Shown: positions 36,012-45,113, counted from the first letter of the stretch. The stretch: 64,000 nucleotides of DNA from Haloactinopolyspora alba (GCF_003014555.1 NZ_PYGE01000011.1:62001-126000), one strand, 5' to 3'. Translations and numbers: made by a program. Notes: generated by a model not told the origin, from the sequence alone.

Positions 36012-36868
36012 CCGAGACTCTGAGTACCGAAGGCGGCCGGAACGTGCTGCGCATCGAACGGCGCCTGGCTCATCCGCAGGAGAAGGTCTGGCGGGCGATC
36101 ACCCGGCCCGACCATCTGAGTCGCTGGTTCCCCGCCACCGTCGAGTTCGATCTGGTGACCGGCGCGGAGGTGTCCTTCGACATGGATGGCGAGGGCACCA
36201 TGTCCGCCGACGGCACCGTCACCGTCGTCGACCCGCCCCGGCGGTTCGCGTTCACCTGGCACGGCGAGGTGCTGGACTGGGAGCTTCACCCCGAGGGCGA
36301 CGGCTGCCTGCTCGTCTTCCGGCACACGTTCGACGACCGCGCGGGCGCCGCCAGCTTCTGCTCGGGTTGGCTGCGCTGCCTCGACGCCCTCGACGACGTC
36401 GTGGGTGACACCCCGGTGACACACCGGGCTCCGTCGCCCGAACTGCACGACCACTACGTCGACCGGTTCGGGCTGGACGAGCCGGCCGTGGTCGACGACG
36501 GCGACAAATGGCGAGTGCGGGTCGAACGCCAGCTCATCCGGCCCGCCGAGGACGCGTGGGCGCTGCTGGACACCGGCGACGGCGACGTTCCCGGCGGGTT
36601 CACGCACGACCGGCTGACCGCCGGCGCGCTCGTCCGGCAGGAACCCGCGCGGGTGCTGGAGTTCGACTGGAGCGCCGGCGAACACACTGCCGGGCGTGTG
36701 CGCTGGGAGTTCACCACCGGAACCGGGCACGGGGCCAGGCTCGTCGTCACCCAGACCGGCCCGGCCGCGCTGCCCGGCGAACGCGACACCGCCGTGCGGG
36801 CCTGGCCGCAACGGGTGGCACGGCTGGCCGAGCAACTGCGATCCACCGCCGCGAGATACGACGAGTGA
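36008..36868 (+). CDS. SRPBCC (AHSA1-type) protein with two START-like domains
   Basis: 286 residues. The first domain begins VLRIERRLAHPQEKVWRAIT, then LSRWFPATVEFDLVTGAEVS and RFAFTWHGEVLDWELHPEGD; the second begins WRVRVERQLIRPAEDAWALL and ends with RLVVTQTGPAALPGE. Each half is a helix-grip fold with a hydrophobic ligand cavity, as in AHSA1-like proteins. No enzymatic residues are assigned in this family. It is translationally coupled to the ArsR gene, the same pairing that is fused into one polypeptide at 44202-45002. Confidence 0.88.
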   Translation: MTETLSTEGGRNVLRIERRLAHPQEKVWRAITRPDHLSRWFPATVEFDLVTGAEVSFDMDGEGTMSADGTVTVVDPPRRFAFTWHGEVLDWELHPEGDGCLLVFRHTFDDRAGAASFCSGWLRCLDALDDVVGDTPVTHRAPSPELHDHYVDRFGLDEPAVVDDGDKWRVRVERQLIRPAEDAWALLDTGDGDVPGGFTHDRLTAGALVRQEPARVLEFDWSAGEHTAGRVRWEFTTGTGHGARLVVTQTGPAALPGERDTAVRAWPQRVARLAEQLRSTAARYDE

Positions 36869-36940
36869 CCGACGACGTTGTCGGTGCGCGCGTGCATGAT
36901 GGGTGCCAACACTTCCATACGACCTGACGAGGAGCGCCTC

Positions 36941-37930
36941 GTGTCCACATCCTCCGACCTGGCTGTCGAAGCGTCCGGCCTGGTCAAACACTTCGGTGAC
37001 ACGCACGCGGTCGACGGTGTCGACCTCGCCGTGCGGACGGGCACCGTCTACGGAGTGCTCGGCCCGAACGGCGCCGGCAAGACCACAGCCGTGCGGATGC
37101 TCACCACGCTCAGCCAGCCGGACGCCGGTACCGCGCACGTCCTCGGTCACGACGTCGTCCGCGAGGCCGACGCGGTGCGCGGGCTCGTCAGCCTCACCGG
37201 CCAGTTCGCCTCCGTCGACGAGGACCTCACCGGCACCGAAAACCTGGTGCTGCTGGGTCGGCTGCTCGGCTACACGCGTGCGCAGGCCCGCGAGCGCGCC
37301 GACGAGCTGCTGACCGCCTTCGGGCTCGGCGACGCCGCGGACCGGCAGGTCAAGAAGTACTCCGGCGGTATGCACCGGCGCATCGATATCGCCGCCAGCA
37401 TCGTCGTCACACCGGAGGTGCTGTTCCTGGACGAGCCGACCACGGGGCTCGACCCGCGCAGCCGTAACCAGGTGTGGGACATCATCCGCGTCCTCGTGTC
37501 CGGCGGCACCACCGTGGTGCTCACCACGCAGTACCTCGACGAGGCGGACCAGCTGGCCAACCGGATCGCCGTCATCGACCACGGCAAGGTCATCGCCGAA
37601 GGCACCAGCGGGCAGCTCAAGGCGTCCGTCGGGGTCGGCGCGGTGCACGTGCGGCTGCGCGACCCCGACCAGCGCCCGGCCGCCGAACAGCAGCTCACCG
37701 CCGCTCTCGGCGTCCCGGTCCTGCTCGATCACGACCCGGTGGCGCTCACCGCGCGGGTCGAGAACTCCGACCTGGTAGCGCACGCCATCGCCGAGCTGAC
37801 CGCGTCCGGTATCGGCGTCGCCGAGTTCTCGCTGGGCCAGCCCAGTCTCGACGAGGTGTTCCTGGCGCTCACCGGGCGCCCGGCCGAGCCGGACACCACG
37901 AGCGAATCCGACGAGGAGAACGCAGCATGA
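36941..37930 (+). CDS. DrrA-like daunorubicin-resistance-type ABC ATPase
   Basis: 329 residues from GTG 36941, 5 bases after a GAGGAG ribosome site. Motifs: Walker [12 protein letters not shown], signature [15 protein letters not shown], Walker [22 protein letters not shown]-loop [13 protein letters not shown]. The SRNQVW stretch and the DAELT-region C-terminal domain ending [10 protein letters not shown] are characteristic of the DrrA group, which powers export of anthracyclines and similar compounds. The stop overlaps the permease start (ATGA). The substrate here is unknown; no biosynthetic genes are nearby. Confidence 0.92.
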   Translation: MSTSSDLAVEASGLVKHFGDTHAVDGVDLAVRTGTVYGVLGPNGAGKTTAVRMLTTLSQPDAGTAHVLGHDVVREADAVRGLVSLTGQFASVDEDLTGTENLVLLGRLLGYTRAQARERADELLTAFGLGDAADRQVKKYSGGMHRRIDIAASIVVTPEVLFLDEPTTGLDPRSRNQVWDIIRVLVSGGTTVVLTTQYLDEADQLANRIAVIDHGKVIAEGTSGQLKASVGVGAVHVRLRDPDQRPAAEQQLTAALGVPVLLDHDPVALTARVENSDLVAHAIAELTASGIGVAEFSLGQPSLDEVFLALTGRPAEPDTTSESDEENAA

Positions 37931-38781
37931 GTACCCAGCCGTCCGCCTCTCCCCGGGCCGGCACCTCGTCCACGACAGTCGACGACTCGCTGGCCGCCGC
38001 GCTGTCCAGCCGGTCCAGGCCGTCCCGGCCCAGCGGCGTGACCACGTCGCTCACCTTCGGCTGGCGCGCGTTGCTCAAGATCAAGCACGTTCCTGAGCAG
38101 CTCTTCGACGTGACCATCACACCGGTGATCTTCACCCTGATGTTCACGTACCTGTTCGGCGGCGCGCTGGCCGGTTCGGCCAGCGACTATCTGCAGTTCC
38201 TGCTGCCCGGCATCCTCGTGCAGACGGTCATCATCACCACCGTCTACACCGGGTTCACCCTGAACACCGACATCTCGAAAGGCGTGTTCGACAGGTTCCG
38301 ATCGTTGCCGCTGTGGCGACCGTCGCCGCTGGTCGGGGCGTTGCTCGGTGACGCCGTGCGCTACGCCATCGCCTCGACCGTCGTGGTGGTGCTCGGGCTC
38401 ATCCTGGGGTTCCGCCCGGACGGCGGCGTCGTCGGTGTACTCGGGGCGGTGCTGATCCTGCTCGTGTTCGCCTCCGGCATCGGCTGGATCTTCACCACCC
38501 TGGGGCTGGTGCTGCGCACGCCGAACGCGGTGATGGGTGTCGGCATGATGATCATCATGCCGGTGACGTTCGCCAGCAACATTTTCGTCGACCCGTCCAC
38601 CATGCCGTCGTGGCTGCAGAGCTTCGTCGACGTGAACCCCATCTCGCACCTGGTGACGGCCGAACGGGGACTGATGTCCGGCACCGCGAGCGCCGGGGAC
38701 ATCGGCTGGGTACTGGTCGCGACCGTTGCGCTGACGGCGGTGTTCGCCCCGCTGACCATGTACCTGTACCGCCGCCGCTGA
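37927..38781 (+). CDS. DrrB-like ABC transporter permease
   Basis: 284 residues. A disordered Ser/Pro-rich N-terminus of about 40 residues precedes [20 protein letters not shown], the DrrB entry motif. Six TM segments follow, including [88 protein letters not shown] and [20 protein letters not shown]. The internal [14 protein letters not shown] is a family hallmark. It forms a two-subunit exporter with the preceding ATPase. The gene ends 18 bases before a strong hairpin. Confidence 0.92.
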   Translation: MSTQPSASPRAGTSSTTVDDSLAAALSSRSRPSRPSGVTTSLTFGWRALLKIKHVPEQLFDVTITPVIFTLMFTYLFGGALAGSASDYLQFLLPGILVQTVIITTVYTGFTLNTDISKGVFDRFRSLPLWRPSPLVGALLGDAVRYAIASTVVVVLGLILGFRPDGGVVGVLGAVLILLVFASGIGWIFTTLGLVLRTPNAVMGVGMMIIMPVTFASNIFVDPSTMPSWLQSFVDVNPISHLVTAERGLMSGTASAGDIGWVLVATVALTAVFAPLTMYLYRRR

Positions 38782-38798
38782 CCCGCTGCCGCGGGCTG

Positions 38799-38855
38799 TC
38801 CGTGATCATCGGCACTTGTCCGCCGTATGAGCGGGAAAGTGCCGATGATCACGGA
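38799..38855. terminator. bidirectional hairpin, 18-bp perfect stem
   Basis: TCCGTGATCATCGGCACT (38799-38816) is the exact complement of 38838-38855; an inner CCGC/GCGG pair can also form. It lies between the convergent DrrB-like and ABC-exporter genes, so it can end both transcripts. Confidence 0.8.
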
Positions 38856-38898
38856 GGCCTCAGCCAGGTGACGCCAGCTCACGCCGGAGCCGCCGGCG

Positions 38899-40845
38899 TC
38901 ACCGCCCGGCGGCTCCGGCAACGGCTCCGGCGACGGGCTCGTCCGCCGGCCCGGTATCGCCGTCGGACGGTTCCGCCTTCCCCTCGGAGCCGGCGAACTG
39001 GGTGCGGTACAGCTGCTCGTACCGCCCGCCGGTCGCCAGCAGATCCTCGTGTGTGCCCCGCTCGAGGACCCGGCCCTCCTCGATGACCAGGATCAGGTCG
39101 GCGGCGCGGATGGTGGACAGCCGGTGCGCGATCACCACCGACGTGCGGCCCACCAGCGCTTCGCCGAGCGCTTCCTGCACCGCGGCCTCCGAGGTGGAGT
39201 CGAGGTGCGCGGTCGCCTCGTCCAGCACGACCACCCGCGGCTGCGCGAGCAACAGCCGCGCGATGGTCAGGCGCTGCCGCTCGCCACCGGACAGCCGGTA
39301 CCCGCGCTCGCCGACGATCGTGTCCAGCCCGTCCGGCAGGTCCGCGATCAGCTCGTCGATCCGCGCCCGGCGCAGCGCGTCCCACAGCTCGCGCTCGGAC
39401 GCGTCCGAGCGCGCCAGCATCAGGTTGGCCCGCACCGACTCGTGGAACAGGTGACCGTCCTGCGTCACCATGCCGAGCGTCGAGCGCACCGACGACATGG
39501 TGAGGTCGCGGACGTCGACCTCACCGAGCCGGACCGCGCCGCTGTCGACGTCATAGAGCCGCGGCAGCAGCTGCGCGATGGTCGACTTCCCGGCGCCGGA
39601 CGAGCCGACCAGCGCGACCATCTGGCCCGGCTCGGCGCGGAACGAGACATCGTGCAGCACCTCCTCGCCGCCGCGCACGTCGAGATTCGCGACCTCCTCG
39701 AGCGAGGCCAGCGAGACCTTCTCCGCCGTCGGGTAACTGAAGTGGACGCCGTCGAACTCGACCGACACCGGCCCGTCCGGCAAAGCCCGGGCGGAGGGCT
39801 TCTCGCGGATCAGCGGCTGCAGGTCGAGCACCTCGAACACCCGCGCGAAGCTGACCAGCGCGCTCATGATCTCGACCCGCGCGCTGGCCAGCGCGGTCAG
39901 CGGCGCGTAGAGGCGGGTGAGCAGCAGCGCCAGCGACACCACGTCACCGGGGTCGAGCTGCCCGCGCAGCGCGTACACGCCACCCAGCCCGTAGACCAGT
40001 GCCAGCGCCAGAGCTCCGACAAGTGTCAACGCCGTGACGAACACGAACTGCACCATCGCGGTGCGCCGCCCGATGTCGCGGACCCGGCTGGCCCGGGCGG
40101 CGAACTCGCTCGACTCGTGCTCGGGGCGGCTGAACAGCTTGACCAGGGTCGCCCCCGGAGCGGAGAAGCGTTCGGTCATCTGGGTGCCCATGACCGAGTT
40201 GTGGTTGGCGGCCTCCCGCTCCAGCTGCGCCAGCCGTGTGCCCATGCGGCGGGCCGGCAGCACGAACACCGGCAGCAGCACCAGCGTGATGAGGGTGATC
40301 TGCCAGGAGATGCTGACCATCACGCCCAGCGCGAGGACGAGCATCACGACGTTGCTGACCACGCCGGACAGGATGTCGCTGAACGCGCGCTGCGCACCGA
40401 TGACGTCGTTGTTCAGCCGGCTGACCAGCGCACCGGTGCGCGTCCTGGTGAAGAACGCCACCGGCATCCGCTGCACGTGGTCGAACACCGCCGTGCGCAG
40501 GTCGAGGATCAGACCCTCGCCGATGCTCGCCGACAGCCACCGCTGCACCAGGCCGACGCCGGCCTCGGCGATGGCGATGGCCGCGATCAGCAGCGCGAGC
40601 CCCACGACCGTGCTCCGTGCCGCGCCGTCGATGATGGCGTCGGTGACCCGCCCGGCCAGCACCGGGGTGGCCACGGCCAGCACCGCCGTCACGACGCTGA
40701 GCAGGACGAAGAACGTCAGGAACCGCCGGTGCGGACGCGCGAAACCGCCGATGCGGCGCAGCGTCGCCTTGGAGAAGGGACGCTTGTCCTCCTGTGCGTG
40801 CATCGCGTTGTACAGCGACGTCCACGCCGTGACTTCCATGCTCAT
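38899..40845 (-). CDS. ABC exporter, fused membrane and ATPase domains (half transporter)
   Basis: 648 residues: a six-helix type-1 exporter membrane domain at about residues 40-330 (FLTFFVLLSVVTAVLAVATP, LALLIAAIAIAEAGVGLVQ) followed by the ATPase domain. ATPase motifs: Walker A GSSGAGKSTIA, Q-loop MVTQDGHLF, signature [14 protein letters not shown], Walker B VVVLDEATAHLDS and H-loop IAHRLST. The sequence is of the MsbA/LmrA/BmrA multidrug type and must dimerise. The ATG overlaps the stop of the upstream MFS gene (ATGA). The C-terminus carries a low-complexity Asp/Glu/Ala tail. Confidence 0.93.
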   Translation of the reverse strand: MSMEVTAWTSLYNAMHAQEDKRPFSKATLRRIGGFARPHRRFLTFFVLLSVVTAVLAVATPVLAGRVTDAIIDGAARSTVVGLALLIAAIAIAEAGVGLVQRWLSASIGEGLILDLRTAVFDHVQRMPVAFFTRTRTGALVSRLNNDVIGAQRAFSDILSGVVSNVVMLVLALGVMVSISWQITLITLVLLPVFVLPARRMGTRLAQLEREAANHNSVMGTQMTERFSAPGATLVKLFSRPEHESSEFAARASRVRDIGRRTAMVQFVFVTALTLVGALALALVYGLGGVYALRGQLDPGDVVSLALLLTRLYAPLTALASARVEIMSALVSFARVFEVLDLQPLIREKPSARALPDGPVSVEFDGVHFSYPTAEKVSLASLEEVANLDVRGGEEVLHDVSFRAEPGQMVALVGSSGAGKSTIAQLLPRLYDVDSGAVRLGEVDVRDLTMSSVRSTLGMVTQDGHLFHESVRANLMLARSDASERELWDALRRARIDELIADLPDGLDTIVGERGYRLSGGERQRLTIARLLLAQPRVVVLDEATAHLDSTSEAAVQEALGEALVGRTSVVIAHRLSTIRAADLILVIEEGRVLERGTHEDLLATGGRYEQLYRTQFAGSEGKAEPSDGDTGPADEPVAGAVAGAAGR

Positions 40846-42446
40846 GCGACGATCTCCTCCGCGACGGCAGCGCCGTCGGTCTCGGCTTCGTGAACCTGGC
40901 CGCCGTTCCCGGTGTCGCCACCCTGGCGGACGTTGCGCAGCAGCACCGCCGCCAGCACCCCGCCGACGACGACCGCCGTCGTGCTGACCACGGCCGTCAC
41001 CTGAAGGCCGTCGGTGAAGGCGGCCCGTGCCACCTCGAGCAGTTCGGCGCCGACCTGCTCGGGTGAGCGACCGGCCACGGCGGTGGCCGCGGCGAGGGTC
41101 TCGCGTGCCGCTTCGGCCGCGGCCGGGTCGAGCCCGGAGGGCAGCGTGTCGTCCATGCGAGCACGGTAGACGGCGGTGCCGACACTGCCGAGCACGGCGA
41201 GTCCCAGCGCCCCGCCGAACTCGTTGCTGGTCTCCGACGCCGCCGAGGCCGCTCCCGCGCTCTCCGCGGGAGCGGAACTGATCACGAGGTCCGTGCCCAG
41301 CGCCGCGGCCGGCGCGAAACCGGCGGCCATGACCACGGTGCCGGCGATGAGCATCGCGAACCCGCCGGTCTCGCCGACCTGTGTCATGAGCCCCACGCCG
41401 ACGGCGCTGACGAACATCCCGGCGGCGATCAGGAACGCGGGGCGCACCCGCCCGGCCAGTGCGGGCGCCACCGACATGCCGAGCATCATGCCGCCGGTCA
41501 TCGGCAGCACCCACAGACCCGCCCGGAACGGGGACAGCCCGTGCACGAGCTGCAGGTACTGCATGACGAACAGGTTCAGGCCCATCATCGCGAACGTGCT
41601 GATCGTCATCACGCCCAGAGCCGCGCCGTATCCCGGGTTCCGGAACAGCCGCACGTCGATCAGCGGATCGTCGAGCATCCGCTGCCTGCGCACGAACACC
41701 ACGCCGACCACGAGGCCCAGCGCGATCGCGGCGACCAGCGTCCAGCCGAACCCGTTCTCGGCGAGCTTCTTGACGCCGTAGATCACCGGCAGCACGGTCG
41801 CCAGCAGCAGTATCGCGCTGGGCAGGTCGAGACGTCCCGCGTTCGGGTCACGGTACTCCGGCAGCAGGTACGGCCCCGTCAGCAGCAACAGCGCCATCAC
41901 CGGCACGCCCACGAGGAACACCGATCCCCACCAGAACTGCTCCAGCAGCGCCCCGCCGACCAGCGGCCCGATCGAGCCGCCGACCATGAAGCTCGTCATC
42001 CACAGCGAGATCGCCTTCGTCCGCTGACGTGCGTCCTCGAACATCGTGCGGATCAACGACAGCGTCGACGGCATGAGCGTCGCTCCGGCCACCCCCATCA
42101 GAGCGCGGGCGGCGATCAGCATCTCGGCGTTCGCCGAGTACGCGGCGAGCACGGACGCGGCCCCGAACGCGGCGGCGCCGACGAGCAGCAGCTTGCGCCG
42201 GCCGACGCGGTCGCCCAGCGAGCCCATGGTGATCAGGAAGCCGGCGATCAGGAATCCGTAGATGTCGGTGATCCACAGCAGCTGCGAACTGCTCGGCCGC
42301 AGCTCGGCGCTCAGGTTCGGCACCGCCAGGTGCAGCACCGTCAGATCCATGACGATGAGCATCGCCGGGAGGCTGAGCACCGCGAGGGCGGTCCACTCCT
42401 TCGTTCCGGCCCTGGCGGGCGTGTCGGCGGTGGTGACGGGGTCCAC
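40842..42446 (-). CDS. MFS multidrug efflux transporter, DHA2 (QacA/EmrB-like) type
   Basis: 534 residues from GTG 42446, selected by the AAGGAG ribosome site 6 bases upstream. Fourteen hydrophobic segments. Motif A is GSLGDRVGRRKLLL, motif D1-like LLWITDIYGFLIAGFLITMG, and motif C lies in the RALMGVAGATLMPSTLSLIR region. LTVLHLAVPNLSAEL at TM1 is the QacA/EmrB-type opening with its acidic residue. These are proton antiporters for cationic or lipophilic drugs. The gene has its own near-perfect operator inside the promoter (42513-42540) and is divergent from an HxlR regulator. Confidence 0.92.
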   Translation of the reverse strand: MDPVTTADTPARAGTKEWTALAVLSLPAMLIVMDLTVLHLAVPNLSAELRPSSSQLLWITDIYGFLIAGFLITMGSLGDRVGRRKLLLVGAAAFGAASVLAAYSANAEMLIAARALMGVAGATLMPSTLSLIRTMFEDARQRTKAISLWMTSFMVGGSIGPLVGGALLEQFWWGSVFLVGVPVMALLLLTGPYLLPEYRDPNAGRLDLPSAILLLATVLPVIYGVKKLAENGFGWTLVAAIALGLVVGVVFVRRQRMLDDPLIDVRLFRNPGYGAALGVMTISTFAMMGLNLFVMQYLQLVHGLSPFRAGLWVLPMTGGMMLGMSVAPALAGRVRPAFLIAAGMFVSAVGVGLMTQVGETGGFAMLIAGTVVMAAGFAPAAALGTDLVISSAPAESAGAASAASETSNEFGGALGLAVLGSVGTAVYRARMDDTLPSGLDPAAAEAARETLAAATAVAGRSPEQVGAELLEVARAAFTDGLQVTAVVSTTAVVVGGVLAAVLLRNVRQGGDTGNGGQVHEAETDGAAVAEEIVA

Positions 42447-42512
42447 GGGGTTCTCCTTGTCGGATTCGTACGCCGCGCCGGCAGGTGCCGTCCACGGCTC
42501 GTGGACCCCACT

Positions 42513-42540
42513 CTCATACCTCAACAATTGTTTAGGTCAA
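42513..42540 (-). promoter_or_regulatory. promoter of the MFS-ABC operon with an 18-bp palindrome between -35 and -10
   Basis: On the minus strand TTGACC (-35) is followed after 16 bases by TATGAG (-10). The spacer is filled almost exactly by the palindrome CCTAAACAATTGTTGAGG (42519-42536, one mismatched pair), an AT-rich island in GC-rich DNA. A repressor bound here would block polymerase directly. The divergent HxlR protein is the nearest candidate (inference). Confidence 0.7.
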
Positions 42541-42702
42541 GGACGAGTGTCCGGCGTCACCCGGCGCCCCTGTCGCACGGCCGCCCGATGCCCGGCCGTG
42601 CGCCATCGTCCGGCCACACGGGCTGCGAAGTCCTGACGGTCACTGTTTGTTCCCGGGGCCACGACGTGTCACTCTCGGACATCGTCGGAAGGAGGCCACG
42701 CC

Positions 42703-43095
42703 ATGCCCGAGCACGACGCCGCGGCGACAGCCCGCATGGTCGAGCAGGAAGGCTGCCCGATCGTCGAGGTGCTCGACCACGTCGCGGGCAAGTGGGCCAT
42801 CGGCATCATCGTCGCCGCTGCGCCGGGGCCGGTCCGGTTCACCGAGCTGGAACGTGCCGTCGACGGCATCAGCCGGCGGATGCTCACCCTCACGCTGCGC
42901 AGGCTCGAGCGCGACGGCCTGCTGACGCGCACCGTGTATCCCACGGTGCCGCCCAAGGTCGAGTACAGCCTCACCGACATGGCGTGCGAACTGCACGCGT
43001 CACTGCTGGAACTGACGTCGTGGGCCGAACGGCACCGGATGGCGATCGCGCGGGCTCGTGCCGCCTACGACGTCGCGCACAGCGCCGCCGGCTGA
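42703..43095 (+). CDS. HxlR-family transcriptional regulator
   Basis: 130 residues with a GGAAGGAGG ribosome site. The family pattern is complete: the N-terminal EQEGCPIVEVLDHVAGKWAI with the conserved Cys, RFTELERAVDGISRRMLTLT, then LRRLERDGLLTRTVYPTVPP and the wing KVEYSLTDMACELHASL. HxlR proteins are dimeric winged-helix regulators that respond to electrophiles or drugs, some through the N-terminal cysteine. It is divergent from the MFS/ABC efflux operon 257 bases away and is its probable repressor. Confidence 0.9.
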   Translation: MPEHDAAATARMVEQEGCPIVEVLDHVAGKWAIGIIVAAAPGPVRFTELERAVDGISRRMLTLTLRRLERDGLLTRTVYPTVPPKVEYSLTDMACELHASLLELTSWAERHRMAIARARAAYDVAHSAAG

Positions 43096-43176
43096 CGACG
43101 GGCCCCGCGTCGCGCCGGCGTCACCTGTCGTTCGGCTGCGCGCCGCCGTGACGTCACGCCGGGCGGGCATGCTCGC

Positions 43177-44130
43177 GTGACGACGGCACGGCCGCGGATC
43201 CGCGCCCCGGCAGGCGCACCGTGCGGCCGCGAACGGCTCGGGTGGGAGCGGGTGGACGCACTGCTGGCGATGTGGTGGGTGCTGTACGCGCTCGTCGCGT
43301 TCCTCGGGATCGGCAGCGCCGGCCTCGCCGCCGTCGCCGACCGACGGCCGCGACCCGAGGACGTCCGGCACCTGCTCGAGCACGCGCCGCTCGACCTGTT
43401 CCGCACCGGGTTGCTCAGCGGCGGCACCGTCCGGGCGATCGACGCGCGGATCGTCGACCTTGTCGAGCGAGGACTCGTCGATGCCGGCGGCGGAAGGCTG
43501 AGCCTGTCCCCCGACGCTCCTGCCACGCCCGACGCCCACGACGCGTGGCTGCTCGACACGGTGCGGACCGACGGAGCGCACGGTGTCGACGCCGTCCGCC
43601 GCCGCGCCGCCACCCGCGTGCCCCGGTCCGTCCTCGACCGGATGGCCCGGCGAGGGCTGATCGTCGCTCCCGCGAAGCGGCGGTCGGCTCCGATGGTCTT
43701 CGCGGGCCCGACCCTCGCCGGCGTCGCCGGCTGCACGTTCGGCATGATGCTCGCAGACCCCGCCGCCGACGTCGAGATCTCCGCGGCCGTCGCCGTCCTG
43801 CTGTGGTTTCCCGCCGCCATCGTTCCGGCCCGGATCACCGCGGGGCGGCCCGGCTACTCGGGGCCGGACCCGGCCAGCGGGCTCGGTCGCGCGGTCCTCG
43901 ACAGCCTGCGCACCGGCCTGCCGGCAGACGCCTCCGAGGCGCGCCGGGTCGCGCTCGGCGGGTTCGACGCCATGGCCGACACGGCCCTGCGCGACGCCGT
44001 CCAGGGCAACGAGCCGGACTCGCGCTGGAGCGTCGGCAGCGGCCACCGCGACGTCGGAGTCAATGCCGCCCTCGCCCCGGCCGCGGGTTTCGACGACCGT
44101 GACTCCGACTCGGGCGACGCCGGAGATTGA
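43177..44130 (+). CDS. TIGR04222-like membrane protein
   Basis: 317 residues. An N-terminal TM segment (ALLAMWWVLYALVAFLGIGS) precedes a cytoplasmic region with two similar winged-helix-like blocks, LSGGTVRAIDARIVDLVERG and RVPRSVLDRMARRGLIVAPA. A paired TM hairpin follows near residues 175-225 (AGPTLAGVAGCTFGMML, AAVAVLLWFPAAIVPARI). The C-terminal tail is hydrophilic. The LxGGxxRAxxxxxxxLxxRG pattern before a membrane hairpin matches the uncharacterised actinobacterial TIGR04222 group; function unknown. The start codon is GTG. Confidence 0.65.
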   Translation: MTTARPRIRAPAGAPCGRERLGWERVDALLAMWWVLYALVAFLGIGSAGLAAVADRRPRPEDVRHLLEHAPLDLFRTGLLSGGTVRAIDARIVDLVERGLVDAGGGRLSLSPDAPATPDAHDAWLLDTVRTDGAHGVDAVRRRAATRVPRSVLDRMARRGLIVAPAKRRSAPMVFAGPTLAGVAGCTFGMMLADPAADVEISAAVAVLLWFPAAIVPARITAGRPGYSGPDPASGLGRAVLDSLRTGLPADASEARRVALGGFDAMADTALRDAVQGNEPDSRWSVGSGHRDVGVNAALAPAAGFDDRDSDSGDAGD

Positions 44131-44178
44131 CATGCAGCTAACTGGCTGCGTAATTTAGACAGGCAGCCGGACGGCTGC
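44127..44178 (+). promoter_or_regulatory. promoter with two tandem GCAGC-N6-GCTGC operators
   Basis: A consensus -35 TTGACA (44127-44132) and a -10 TAATTT (44151-44156) are separated by 18 bases. Palindrome GCAGC-N6-GCTGC occurs twice: 44134-44149 fills the spacer and 44163-44178 covers the expected transcription start. Centre-to-centre spacing is 29 bases. This is a textbook autorepression layout for the ArsR-SRPBCC gene immediately downstream. Confidence 0.8.
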
Positions 44179-44201
44179 ATATACGAGAGGGGGCGGTCGC
44201 C

Positions 44202-45002
44202 GTGGACGAGGTGTTCAGAGCACTCGCCGACGCCAGCCGCCGGTCGCTGCTCGACAGGTTGAACGCCCAGAACGGGCAGAACCTTCGCGAGCTGTGCGAC
44301 GGCCTCGACATGGCCAGGCAGTCGGTCAGCAAGCACCTGGCCGTCCTCGAATCGGCGAATCTGGTGACGTCCGTCCGGCACGGCCGCCAGAAGCTGCACT
44401 ACCTCAACGCCGAGCCGATCAACGCCATCGCCGATCGCTGGATCGGGCAGTACGACCGCGCCCGCGTCCGCGCCCTCGCCGACCTGAAGACCGCATTGGA
44501 GTCCGAACCGATGGACAGACCGACGTTCGTGTACACGACCTACATCGACACGACACCCGAACGGCTCTGGCAGGCGTTGACCGACCCCGAGTTCACCCGG
44601 GCCTACTGGGGGCTCGTCTTCGACACCGACTGGACCGCGGGCTCGGCGATGACCTGGGAGCAGCACGGCACCAAGATCGCCGATCCCGAGCAGGTCGTGC
44701 TCGAGTCCGACCCACCGCACCGGCTCTCCTACACCTGGCACACCTTCACCCCGGAGTGGGCCGAAGCCGTCGGGGTCAGCGAGCACGACCGCGCGCGCAT
44801 GGCGGCCGAGCCGAGGTCGAAGGTGTCGTTCGAGATCGAGCAGCAGGGGCCGGCGGTCAAGCTCACCGTGATCCACGACGGGTTCGACCCCGGCAGCACG
44901 GTGCACGAGGCGATCAGCGGCGGGTGGCCGGAGATCCTCTCCGGACTCAAGACCCTGCTCGAGACCGGCCGTTCCCTCCCCGAGGCCGAGCCCGCCTCCT
45001 GA
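44202..45002 (+). CDS. ArsR-type regulator fused to an SRPBCC (AHSA1) domain
   Basis: 266 residues from a GTG start with GAGAGGGGG 10 bases upstream. Residues 1-100 are an ArsR winged helix (MDEVFRALADASRRSLLDRL, then LCDGLDMARQSVSKHLAVLE, SVRHGRQKLHYLNAEPINAI). Residues 105-260 are a START-like ligand domain (FVYTTYIDTTPERLWQALTD, YWGLVFDTDWTAGSAMTWEQ, PAVKLTVIHDGFDPGSTVHE). This is a one-polypeptide sensor and repressor: the SRPBCC cavity presumably binds the effector. The twin-palindrome promoter upstream strongly suggests negative autoregulation. No partner gene follows. Confidence 0.92.
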   Translation: MDEVFRALADASRRSLLDRLNAQNGQNLRELCDGLDMARQSVSKHLAVLESANLVTSVRHGRQKLHYLNAEPINAIADRWIGQYDRARVRALADLKTALESEPMDRPTFVYTTYIDTTPERLWQALTDPEFTRAYWGLVFDTDWTAGSAMTWEQHGTKIADPEQVVLESDPPHRLSYTWHTFTPEWAEAVGVSEHDRARMAAEPRSKVSFEIEQQGPAVKLTVIHDGFDPGSTVHEAISGGWPEILSGLKTLLETGRSLPEAEPAS

Positions 45003-45077
45003 TGCCGGGAGCCGGAGCCGTCGGACGCCGGCCGTGCCGCGGCGGCGACGCGTGGACCAGCCATCACCAGGACTGTG

Positions 45078-45113
45078 CATGCGTCACGAGGCCTGCAGGG
45101 GTGGTGACGCATG
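45078..45113. terminator. hairpin between the fused regulator and the type VII cassette
   Basis: CATGCGTCAC (45078-45087) pairs fully with GTGACGCATG (45104-45113) around a 16-base loop, 75 bases after the regulator stop. Its right arm overlaps a 14-base perfect palindrome, CATGGAATTCCATG (45110-45123). Confidence 0.55.

Noticed and set aside
39049..40893. 614-residue plus-strand frame opposite the fused ABC exporter
   Set aside because: His/Gln/Arg-rich shadow without motifs.
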